This document shows, one piece after another, positions 55,293 through 64,000 of a stretch of DNA of 64,000 nt. The translations under genes were made by a program, and so were the position numbers. Under the pieces are notes generated by a model, which was not told the DNA's origin, searched no databases, and worked only from the letters and a program-made list of their open reading frames with translations. The stretch spans positions 248,001-312,000 of the forward strand of contig QRFJ01000486.1 of the NCBI GenBank assembly GCA_006176705.1. Direction: 5' to 3'. Positions within the stretch are counted from its first letter, which is position 1, and each line of letters begins with the position of its first letter. This DNA comes from Cocos nucifera. Lineage: Eukaryota > Streptophyta > Magnoliopsida > Arecales > Arecaceae.

Positions 55293-55320
55293 ATTCTTTT
55301 TTTCATGGCAACAACACTTT

Positions 55321-55328
55321 TTTTATAG
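55321..55328 (-). promoter_or_regulatory. Predicted TATA box, Athila-5 3' LTR
   Basis: Minus strand GATCTATAAAAAAAG. The equivalent in the 5' LTR is at 60837-60844. Confidence 0.6.
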
Positions 55329-56215
55329 ATCAAGAGATTGATTTTCCCCCAAAATCCATTAAAAATTAGGTTTAAGACTCCCAAAACAACTCAAATTAAG
55401 ATCTGGATAATTCTAATCGTTGGATGTTGATCAAACGGTCCAAAAATTACTTAAAAACCCCTTAAAATAATCCAGATCAAGTCGGATTTCATGCCAATCG
55501 TTGGATCAACTGTTGGATTGAATCTGGGCCATCCGATCGCATGTAGAAAGAAGGCCTTCTGATCTTTATTATTTAACATGTCGGGATGAATCTCAGCCAT
55601 TGGATCTTCGATCGGGAGCTACGGATGCCATCCATCAAGTGCCTTCTTTTCGGCCGTTCCGATCAAGCTTCAGTGAAAATCGCCCGTTGGATCAGCCAGA
55701 ATTCCCAAATTGGCCCTCCATGGACCGTGCCCGAGCTCGGTGTTGCGTAGACCACCGCATTCTTCTAAATTGCCCTCCATAGACCATGCGCGAGCCTGGT
55801 GTTGCATGGACCGCCACGTTCTTCAGCCAATCGGAGCATGCTTTTTGCTGTAAAATTTCTGAATTGCCCTTCAGATGGTCCACCGTACACCATAAAAAAT
55901 GCTGACATCATCCTGACGTCAGTGTTGCGTCGGTGGGTCGGTCTGTTGTTTCGATTAAACTAGACCGAACCGCTGAGCCGATTTTCTGAGCCGATTTGAA
56001 TCGAACCAATTTTTTTTAAAAAAAAAAATTTAATTCTGGGCTCGTTTGAAGTTCGTTTTGTCTGAAATTTATTTCATCTGAATCAGAAAAATAAGATCTT
56101 CACATTGGTGGCCTTCTTACCTACATAAGATTAATAAAAGTATTAGTTTCTAAAGAAATAGATTAATTTATTTTATAATTTAATATTTTTATTGGTATAT
56201 TTTTACCACTTATCA

Positions 56216-56228
56216 CACCCCCCAACTT
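56216..56228 (-). other. Polypurine tract of Athila-5
   Basis: Minus strand AAGTTGGGGGGTG, identical to Gypsy-1, beside TGATAAGT. Confidence 0.88.
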
Positions 56229-57319
56229 AGTCATTGCTAGTCCCTTAGCAATGTATTTTATTTAATACCATATTTCAATAAGATTATCCATCACAAAGAT
56301 AAAATCTAGGATTAAAGTCAAAAAGTTTAGAAAATACTGCTAACTAAGCATTGAGCTTCAGAAGCAAATTTTTTAGTCAATACAATTAAAAACTTTCTTA
56401 GAGTACATCAAAGATCTATAGCACTTATGTTCGTGATGACTAACTTTAGCATTTCAGTATTAAATTAAAAGAACAAAAGTATCCTCTCTTATCACCTATT
56501 TTGGTCAATTTTCTATACATTCTCAATTTTATACTCATGAATTAAGGTAGCTTTCACACTGCCTTTTCTTTTTTTTTTTTTTTTTTACTATGCTGAGCAT
56601 CCTGGCCTTTCCTTCACCGTTTTACGTGAATTTTCACACTTGACCTAGGTGCAGAGACCTAGTTACTAGGCTTTGGGCAATCCACATATACTCTATCTTT
56701 TGCACTTTATTTATAGGCAGGTAGCTCTTTCCTTAAATTCAAGTTTCTTTTGATTAGAATGTATATTAATTACCAATTTTCAGTGATAATTGAATCCTCA
56801 GTTGGTCTTATAATCAATACCTACTTTGCCTTGTTAGTGTGCATGTGCAATAAAAAGTGCTAATAATCTTTTAATGACCTAAGTAGGCTGCTAAAAGTTG
56901 ACCAAATAATCTACTTCTTTAACTCATTACATTCATTAGCAAATAATTCTATCTTTTATCACTTATCCAGTTTATCTTGCTCAAGATTTTCTTCTTGACA
57001 CATGATTTTTTTTTTTTTTTTAATTATTGTTCTACATTATCTTAAAGGAGAAAGAAAAATAAAGGGTGCAATAAAGGATAGGAAGGAATACACCTGATTT
57101 GGTTCAGTCTGGTTCTTTGGAGCTTTGAAATTTTGCTTGAGTTCTCATTGATTTTTCTGCAAAATTGAAAATACACACCAGAGCAGTAAAAGAGCAACAA
57201 TAAATTACTGAAAAATAAAAGAAAAGAAAAATGATCAAAACTAAAAAGAAAAGAAACAACCTATCTAGTAGTTCTGATTTATAGTCTTCAGCTTGACTTT
57301 CTTTGAGTTCTAAAGTGGA
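56229..57319 (-). other. 3' noncoding region of Athila-5
   Basis: No gene. 56260-57010 is alignable with 8560-9300 of Gypsy-2, including GCTGAGCATCCTGGCCTTTC, GGGCAATCCACATATACTCT and GTGTGCATGTGC. A T-run lies at about 56566-56587. Confidence 0.7.
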
Positions 57320-58011
57320 TCAATCTGGTGCCACTTCAATTGGAATACTTTCATGTTTGATCGAATCCTCTTTGAATTTGACATTGCTCGCTTTTATAGT
57401 CTCAAACCTATTTTCTATAGAATTCTCATATAATGGATTGTCAATAATATCAATTAGAAAACAAGTTTGATTATCATCAGGTTTGTTTAGTATCTTTGAA
57501 AACATTAAAAGTAACTTGTTCATCTTGGACTCTAAGAATTAATTTTTCTTGTTGAACATCTATTAAAGCTCCTCCAGTAGCTAAAAAGGGTCTCCCTAAA
57601 ATAAGGGGTACATCATAATCTTCTTTCATATCAAGAACAATAAAATCAACAGGAAAAAATAAACTTGTTTACCTTTACCAAGACATCCTCCACTATACCT
57701 CTTGGATATTTAATGGATCTGTCGGCTAATTGAAGAGTAATAGTGGTAGGCTTTGGTTCTCCTAGACCCAGCTTCCTGAAAATAGAAAAAGGCATGAGAT
57801 TAATGCTTGCTCCTAAATCACATAAAACTTTATCAAAACTACAATCACCAATAATGCAGGGGATAGTAAAACTCTCTAGATCTTTTAGCTTCTGTGGTAA
57901 TTTATTTTGAAGTATTGCTGAGCATTCTTCATTCAAATTTATTCTCTCATGCTCCTTCAGCTTTTTCTTATTTGTTAAGATTTCTTTGAGAAACTTGGCA
58001 TACCTGGGCAT
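57320..58011 (-). pseudogene. Protease of Athila-5
   Basis: 57646-58011 reads MPRYAKFLKEILTNKKKL, LESFTIPCIIGDCSFDKVLC, DLGASINLMPFSIFRKLGLG (active-site region in the Athila form, DLGAS) and LQLADRSIKYPRGIVEDVLV. One frame change leads into VPLILGRPFLATGGALIDV and VQDEQVTFNVFKD, the protease C-terminus. After stops, 57320-57523 gives the acidic linker that normally precedes RT. The RT entry motif (ELKPLP) never appears, so pol ends here by deletion. Confidence 0.85.
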
Positions 58012-58375
58012 TTGAGTAATAGCATCTACAAAAGAAATATTAATATGTAAATTCTTTAAAATTTTAAAAAAGTTAGAAAATTTCCTTATCTGGATGCTGT
58101 ATTTGTCTCTCTGGGAATGGTAGTGGCGGCACGTAGGGCTTCACATTTGGATCAGCAAATCGTATACCTGGAGACCATCCATCTGCTGGTTGTTTTGGTG
58201 ACTGACGAAGTTTGAGTTGATGGTTCCTTATTTGTAGTTGGCTCTTTCAGTCTCTTTCTTCTGATGTAGCTCCTCCAACTTTGTACCACTTCTTAAGGTG
58301 ATAGCATTGACTTGCTCCCTTGGATTTGTCTCCGTGTTGCTGGGCAAGGATCCTTGAGGTCTCTCGGAGATTATC
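58012..58375 (-). pseudogene. Gag-protease linker of Athila-5
   Basis: Degenerate segment between gag and protease. Short Pro-rich words (ADPNVKPYVPPLPFPER-like, near 58,110-58,150) and stops; no domain. Confidence 0.5.
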
Positions 58376-59681
58376 TTAGCCATTTGACCTATTTGCATCT
58401 CCAAGTTTTCGAATTGCTGCTGTTTGGTCCTGCCTAAGTTTGGCTTCCAAATTTTTTATAGTTGCTTCTTGGTTTTGCATAAATTTGACCATCAGCTCTT
58501 CCATGTTGGACTTCTTTTCAAGTACTTGGAATCCCGGGGGTGGCTGTTGTGCTGCATTTTGATTGCTCCATGAGAAATTTGGGTGCTGCCTCCACCCTTG
58601 ATTGTATGTGTTGGAGTAGGGATTGTTTTGTTGCGGCCTGAAAAAATTACCAATATAATTAGCTGTATCAGTTATTTTAGCAAAAGGATTATCTGTTTGG
58701 CAATTGCTCGTATCGTGTCCTCCTCCACACAGGTCACAAGTAATGCTCTGAACATGCATAGCTGTTCCCTTTAAGTTGTTGACTTCGGCTCTAAGGGCTG
58801 CAATTTCAGCTAGTAAAGTTGGCACGCAATCTACTCCCTGCACAGCTGCTAGTTTTTTTGGCATCATACACTCTGTCTGCCATTGATAGCTATTTGATGC
58901 CATCTCATCGATCAGATCGAAGGCTTCTTCCTCCATTTTTTGATTAATGGTTCCTCCTGCTGCTGCATCAATCATAGAATCGATTAGTAGGAGATAAACC
59001 ATTATAGAAAGTTTGTACCTGAAGCCATACGGGTAGTTGATGATGTGGACATCTCCTCAGCAGTTCCTTGAAATGTTCCCAAGCCCAAGCCTCATATAGT
59101 GTCTCCATGTCCATCTGCATAAAGGAAGTAATATCGTTGCGCATCTTGGCAGTCTTGAAAGGTGGAAAGTACTTGGCTAAGAATTTTTGGGCTAGGACAT
59201 CCCAAGTTGTGATAGAACCTATAGGAAAAGAATGAAGCCAACTCTTAGCTTTGTCCTGTAAAAAGAAAGGAAATAACCTTAATCTAATAGCATCATCCGA
59301 CACTCCATTAATTTTAAAAGTATCACAAAGTTCAAGAAAATTAGAAATATGGATATTTGGATCATCATGCACGTGTCCACTGAATTGGACAGTTGATTGA
59401 ATCATCTGGATCATCGCCAATTTTATTTCAAAGTTGTTTGCTCGCACTGGCAATCTCCTGATGCTCAAAGCTGCATCGGCTACAGATTGTGTGATGTAAT
59501 CAATGAATGGACGATGTACTGGTCGAATAGCTTCATGCTATCCTTCGGTCGCCATATCCAATCCTAGATGGATGTCGTTAGGATCTTCAGCTGCCATGTT
59601 TCTTTCTTGTTGTAGTCTTCTAATGGACCTTTCAATTTTTGGATCTAAAGGTGGTAAGTTACTATGTCCAGTACGTGTCAT
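58376..59681 (-). pseudogene. Gag of Athila-5 (one stop, one frameshift)
   Basis: The start at the ATG at 59681 (MTRTGHSNLPPLDPKIERSI) fits the family; 47 codons later a TAG (59538-59540) interrupts. The same frame then gives NNFEIKLAMIQMIQSTVQFS, DDAIRLRLFPFFLQDKAKSW, TTWDVLAQKFLAKYFPP and RRCPHHQLPVWLQVQTFYNG, a clear Athila capsid-like gag. A frame change at 58968-59002 leads to DSMIDAAAGGTINQKMEEEA and the knuckle CDLCGGGHDTSNC (C-x2-C-x4-H-x4-C). Length is about 435 codons, normal for the family. With two lesions it is the best-preserved gypsy gag here. Confidence 0.88.
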
Positions 59682-59773
59682 GCATTAAATAATTTTTTTT
59701 AAATAATAAAAAATAAAAATAAATTTCTAAAGTAAAGTTAGGATCAAAATTTTAATATTATTTTAGACATAAT
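59682..59773 (-). other. Short leader of Athila-5
   Basis: Only about 90 bp separate the primer site from the gag ATG, against more than 1 kb in the other elements. It is A/T-rich, with no trace of the shared leader module. Confidence 0.7.
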
Positions 59774-59790
59774 CCCCAGCAACGACGCCA
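59774..59790 (-). other. Primer binding site of Athila-5
   Basis: Minus strand TGGCGTCGTTGCTGGGG, tRNA-Asp type with two changes, six bases inside the LTR. Confidence 0.83.
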
Positions 59791-59796
59791 AAAACT

Positions 59797-61665
59797 TGAT
59801 GCATGCTAATTTATAGCTATGACAAGTACACCAGTCGATCAAGTAATAAAGTGAATGAGTAGAGTATCGTCCCTAGAGGATTGAAAAATAAGTACTGAAA
59901 AGCTCTTTCCTATACTTTATTTAGAAGATCGATTTATGAGAATAAGAAATTAAAGAACAAAATAAAAAAATAATTAAAAATTTTTAAGAAAATAGAGAGA
60001 GTGTAAATTATTAGGGTTTTAAACTCAAGAGCAATGGATTACTAAGGCAATCGGTTCACCAACTCAGTCAATACAATATTCAGATTTTTAGATTAATTTT
60101 ATTTCATGTGACGATGGAGTCTCCTAATTTATTCACTATCCTTTGGTCCAGGCATAGCAAAACTATTCAATATTTATTAATTATCCTTTGGTCCAGGTGT
60201 AATTTAAATAAATATTAATGCATTAAGTTTTGTGAAACCCTCTAATTAAAATACGCTGCATCCAAAGCGCACTAAAATTTCCTGCATGCATATGAATTCT
60301 AATTTGATTCATAATACAAGGTATATAATCAAGAAGCAATAACATAGATGTACTTGGTCCGTAACATCTATGTTCATCAGATCAATTAGAAGATGGCCAG
60401 TAATCTAAAAGCATTAAGATCAGATTTATATACTCCTCATGAATAAAATTTAAAAATAAATCATACTGAATATTGCATCAAAAGAGTGGCTACACCTTAG
60501 CCTTAGTAAAAGAAAATTTAGTTCATGATAACAAATTCAAAAATAGCAAATAAAATAAAAAGCATAAAGAAATTAGACTGTTTGATTGCTGAAATTGATT
60601 GTCCATTGCTCTTGATGTGGAGAACTTGACGAAGAAGAAGAGGCTCCTTGATCGATGTCTTGATTGTCGAAGAAAAATCCTTTTTGATTTTCTCACAAAT
60701 CACTCTTCTCTTTCTACCTCTCTCCTCTCTTTTTCTTTTTGTTTTTTTATTTCTCTCTCTCTCTTTTTCTCTTTTTTCTCTTCCCTCTCTTCTCCCTCTC
60801 TCTCTCTCTGATTCTTTTTTCACGGCAACAACAGATTTTTTATAGATCAAGAGATTGATTTCCCCCCAAAATCCATTAAAAATTAGGTTTAAGACTCCCA
60901 AAACAACTCAAATTAAGATCTAGGTAATTCTGATCGTTGGATGTTGATCAAACGGTCCAAAAATTACTTAAAAACCCCTTAAAATAACCTAGATAAAGTC
61001 AGATTTCATGCCAATCGTTCGATCAATCGTTGGATTGAATCTGGGCCATCCAATCGCATAGAAAGAGGCCTTCTGATCTTTAGTTTAACATCGGGATGAA
61101 TCTCAGCCATTGGATCTCAACCGGGAGCTACGGATGCCGTTCATCAGCGCCTTCTTTTCGACCGTCCGATCAAGTTTCAGTGAAAGGTGCCCGTTGGATC
61201 AAACAAAATTCTCAAATTACCCTCCATAGACCATGCGCGAGCCCGGTGTTGCATGGACCGCCACGTTCTTCAGCCAATCAGAGTGCGCTTTTTGCTATGA
61301 AATTCCCAAATTACCCTTTAGATGGTCCACCGTGCGTCGCAAAAAATGCTGACATCATCCTGACGTCAGCATTGCATCGATGGGTCGGTCTGTTGTTTCG
61401 GTCAAACCGGGCCGAACCGCTGAGCCGATTTTCTGAACCGATTTGAATCGAATCAATTTTTTTATTTTTTTTTTGAAATTCAATTCTGGGCTCGTTTGAA
61501 GTCCGTTTTGTCTAAAATTTATTTCATCTGAACTAGAAAAATAAGATCTTCACATTGATGGCCTTCTTTCCTACATAAGATTAATAAAAGTATCAATTTC
61601 TAAAGAAATAGATTAATTTATTTTATAATTTTATACTTTTATTAGTATATTTTTATCACTTATCA
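59797..61665 (-). repeat. 5' LTR of Athila-5
   Basis: 1869 bp, TGATGCATGC to CACTTATCA, colinear with 54226-56215. TATA box at 60837-60844, shorter CT tract, and CCGTTGGATC-like words at about 60935-61200. Confidence 0.93.
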
Positions 61666-61670
61666 ATGTG
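61666..61670. other. Target site duplication of Athila-5 (right)
   Basis: ATGTG, partner of 54221-54225. Confidence 0.8.
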
Positions 61671-61677
61671 TAGTCAT

Positions 61678-63017
61678 TGATAACACCAAAATTAACTCTA
61701 CTCACTACGTAGGAAGGGTGAGTTGAGATCGTATCTTCAGGGACCTTGGACTAAGTTGATATTATAAAATAAAAAAAAAGACTTATTTTAATTTAAAAAA
61801 ATAAACTATCCTAAAATTGATGAAATTAGAAAATAAAGATCTCAGGGGTTGAATTAATTTTGTACTAACAGAGCTATATCTCTCTTTTCAATTATGATTA
61901 ATCTTAGAAAAAATATCTATCTTTCTTTGGCACGTCCCATACTTGTAGATCACGATACGTCTCTAAAAAGTACTAGGTGAACAACTCTTCTTTTCTCAGC
62001 ACACTCCATACCCATAGATCATGCCGCATCTCTAGAACGCAAAAGTTATTCCTAATATTAATCTAATAGGAAAGCATAAATGAAAGCATATAAAAGAAAT
62101 CAAATAAAGAACTAATGACAATTTAAATATAAATCATAATCTTTATTGTATATAAAACAAATACAAGAAAGTTTAGAATAAAAAAACTCACTCTGTGTTG
62201 TTATAAATTTTTTCTACCCTCCCGAAATTGCTAGCCTAGCTGCTCATGGAGTAGTCTCTTCCTCTTCCTCTATACAAGGCTCTAGAAGAATTTTTGGGAT
62301 GATCCTCAAGTGGAAGTATAGAGCCTTTTTTTAGGTGATAAGAGGAAAGGATTTTACATGGTTTTTAGATGTAGGACTAAAGAAAATAATAATGACTAAA
62401 AGATGGATGGGTGGGATTAAAGGATCAAGAGTGGATAAATTAAGAGAAAATAATTGCCATTCAATACAATTTTTTTCTTTTGAAGTATTTTCAAATATTA
62501 TTTTTTTCTTTAAAATTTCAGATCCATCCACCGTGAGTTGTCTTGCCACTATGAACTGTCTTGCCACGTCTGTCTGCTTGCCACCACATCCACTTTCAAC
62601 CTCATGAACCTGCTATCCCACGCGCGCCCACAAAGAGTTGTTGCAAAAGAATTGTTCATCGACCCACAAACTCCTCTAGTGGATCCACTGAGCACATAAA
62701 AAGTAAAACCAATGCCTTCTTTGTTGGTTTTTTTATAGAAAGAAACTTTTGTTTCTTTTAAATACTGCACATATCTTTTTTGGATTTTTTACATAGTATC
62801 TTCATTTTCATAATACCATATGCATCCTTCTTTTAATTTAATTCCGTTTTGAATCCAATTTGCTCCAAATTTGAGTTCTTTTGATCTGTGAATCAGGTTC
62901 TTTGTATTGATAATCATCTTTCCTGCAAAACATAAGAAAAAATATCAAATTCTTAATAAATAAAATAAATTAAGTATAATTTTATACTTTTAAGTAGCTT
63001 AAATTAAGTGTTTATCA
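61678..63017 (-). repeat. 3' LTR of Gypsy-6
   Basis: Starts TGATAACACC and ends GTGTTTATCA before a polypurine-like tract. It carries the same general plan as the other gypsy LTRs but is a distinct family. Two imperfect 45-bp repeats (61930-61972, 61999-62041) share ATAGATCA and CATCTCTA words. Readings at 62331-62770 are not supported as genes. Confidence 0.78.
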
Positions 63018-63330
63018 CATCCTTCAACTTGAACTTTACTCGTCCTCAAGTAAAATAGATACATTAGCATTGTGTACCAACTTGATCTTGAATAAAAAGT
63101 TAGGTTAGGCATTCCTCAAAGCAGGTGATACCCAACAAGATCATTAAAAAGATACTTCATTGGACTATCAATTTGACCTAGTTAGTGGTTGAGTGTTAGC
63201 CATAGAAATTTTATGAGCTCTTCTTTCACTAAATCCTCATTTTACTCTTTAAATTCTCTAACTCAATGTGAGTCAGGTTTATTATCTTCTTGCAAGTTAA
63301 TCCTCCTTATTATCTTTTTTTTTTAGTTTC

Positions 63331-63391
63331 TTGCATCCCCATATTTGACGCGAACCACAACGCTTTCTTAGGCGAAGGGGCCCGGTTACTC
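63331..63391 (-). repeat. Repeated 3' noncoding motif in Gypsy-6, copy 1
   Basis: TTTGACGCGAACCACAACGC then TTTCTTAGGCGAAGGGGCCC and GGTTACTCA, aligned with 911-980. Confidence 0.65.
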
Positions 63392-63436
63392 AAAAAAAAA
63401 TGCTAAAACCCTCTTTTTTTATTATTATTATATTAT

Positions 63437-63506
63437 CCATTTTTTGATGCAAACTACAATGCTTGCTTAGGTGAAGGAGCCCGATTACTCAATAGGAAAC
63501 CAATGT
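63437..63506 (-). repeat. Repeated 3' noncoding motif in Gypsy-6, copy 2
   Basis: TTTGATGCAAACTACAATGC then TTGCTTAGGTGAAGGAGCCC and GATTACTCAATAGGAAACCA. Both copies lie close to T-rich runs. Confidence 0.65.
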
Positions 63507-64000
63507 ATTTTTTTTTAACATAATCTAAAAATTTTTTTTGCATACCTCGATCTTTCCACCCAATCTCCCATGAAGTCAATTCTTCATTAAGATCAGTAAG
63601 AAGAAGGCTCTAAAGTCACTCTAAAATTTAGTTTGGTCTAAACTCTACCATTCATTAAATTTTCTTAATAATTTATCCCTCAACATATCTAAAATTATTT
63701 AGACCATTAATCACTTATTGATTAGGATGCTTGATCAACTTCAAATCAAAACAAGATTTGAGTACACAAAACTAATTAATTTTTACCATACTTGAGGACT
63801 TGATTAAATTAGTATCCTTCCTCCCCAACTCAATCTACATTATCCTTAATAGAGTAGAAAAATAAGCATAGAAAATAAAAGGAGAGAGTGCACCTAGGAT
63901 AATTTTTCTTCGGAAGTTGAATATAGCTTCATTGATTAGCAGGCTCTTGTTCTAAATTTCTACAGCTATAGTAAAGTGAAAAATATGAAATTGTTAGGTT

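Larger units (their letters stand above)
54226..56215 (-). repeat. 3' LTR of Athila-5
   Basis: 1990 bp, TGATGCGTGC to CACTTATCA. It holds a duplicated word CCTTTGGTCCAGG (54569 and 54610), a CT-rich tract (55135-55292), a TATA-like box (55321-55328) and CCGTTGGATC-type words (about 55415-55700). Confidence 0.93.
54226..61665 (-). mobile_element. Athila-5: gag-protease Athila-type element lacking RT and integrase
   Basis: LTRs 54226-56215 and 59797-61665, target duplication ATGTG, tRNA-Asp-type primer site, polypurine tract, and a 3.6-kb interior. It encodes gag and protease, and coding stops just after the protease-RT linker. The LTRs are very similar by eye, apart from simple-repeat length. 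It is a different family from Gypsy-1/2/3 in LTR and gag, but its 3' noncoding region resembles that of Gypsy-2. Confidence 0.92.
63018..64000 (-). mobile_element. Gypsy-6 3' noncoding region (element runs off the window)
   Basis: The polypurine-like tract (minus AAGTTGAAGGATG) is followed by noncoding sequence with two copies of the 3' motif (63331-63391, 63437-63506) and the block CTCCCCAACTCAATCTACAT (63820) that parallels 1594-1615 of Gypsy-1. No coding sequence is reached before the window ends. Confidence 0.7.

Noticed and set aside
55010..55384. Ser/Leu/Phe-rich reading and its antisense Arg/Glu/Lys-rich reading; also 60518-60901
   Set aside because: Produced by the CT-rich microsatellite tract of the Athila-5 LTRs.
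50055..61665. Possibility of an integrated plant pararetrovirus or an envelope-bearing retrovirus-like element
   Set aside because: No movement protein, coat-type or envelope-like reading was seen; all recognisable domains are those of Tat or Athila retrotransposons.
62331..62770. Overlapping readings on both strands near 62.3-62.8 kb as a possible host gene
   Set aside because: Position between TGATAACACC and TTTATCA plus a polypurine-like tract places them inside the Gypsy-6 LTR; there is no domain resemblance.

Overview
This window reads as plant nuclear DNA made almost entirely of nested LTR retrotransposons. It is AT-rich and holds two N gaps (6936-7071, 22281-22412). I found no host protein gene, rRNA or tRNA gene, CRISPR array or bacterial-type feature. 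The families are plant ones: Athila-type Ty3/gypsy (tRNA-Asp-type primer binding site, Athila-like gag, protease and polymerase), a Tat-type Ty3/gypsy remnant with two RNase H domains, and a Ty1/copia family with 2.3-kb LTRs and an initiator-tRNA-Met primer site. A monocot such as a palm is plausible, but that is a guess from the general look of the families. The setting fits repeat-rich, pericentromere-like heterochromatin.

Layout, left to right; nearly all elements lie on the minus strand. (1) 1-6067: Gypsy-1, a gag-only non-autonomous Athila-type element. (2) 6068-6811: a copia 3' end (Copia-3), bounded on both sides by Athila-type LTR tips facing inward, then a gap. (3) 7072-18163: Gypsy-2, the autonomous-type relative, with gag, protease, RT, RNase H and integrase recognisable but full of stop codons; its RT catalytic box reads FMDN instead of FMDD. 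(4) 18164-22088: plus-strand copia LTR material (LTR-A and chimeric LTR-B). A stretch of about 870 bp is repeated on both sides of the second gap, probably an assembly duplication. (5) 23177-33394: Copia-1, a complete copia element with two LTRs and a 5-bp target duplication (AGAGA), inserted into an older, different copia LTR that resumes at 33395-34771. (6) 34772-50054: Gypsy-3, a degenerate gag-only element of the Gypsy-1 type, whose 5' LTR is split by Copia-2 (40427-49615, target duplication GTGGG). (7) 50055-54220: a Tat-type polyprotein remnant. (8) 54226-61665: Athila-5, a gag-protease element lacking RT and integrase, inserted in or beside the Tat remnant (target duplication ATGTG). 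(9) 61678-64000: the 3' LTR and 3' noncoding region of another gypsy-type element that runs off the window.

How the parts relate: Gypsy-1 and Gypsy-3 share the same pol-deletion junction, so they look like one non-autonomous lineage, probably moved in trans by a Gypsy-2-like partner. Copia-1 and Copia-2 share an in-frame UGA inside gag, and Copia-2 has lost 1.17 kb between two AGCTTC hexamers. The most unexpected signal is a leader module of about 130-150 bp between the primer site and gag that appears to be shared by the Ty1/copia and Ty3/gypsy elements. Other candidate cis elements are a long hairpin in the copia U5, a 3' noncoding block of about 700 bp conserved between Gypsy-2 and Athila-5, a motif of about 60 bp repeated in the gypsy 3' regions, and clusters of CCGTYGGATC-like words in the gypsy LTRs.
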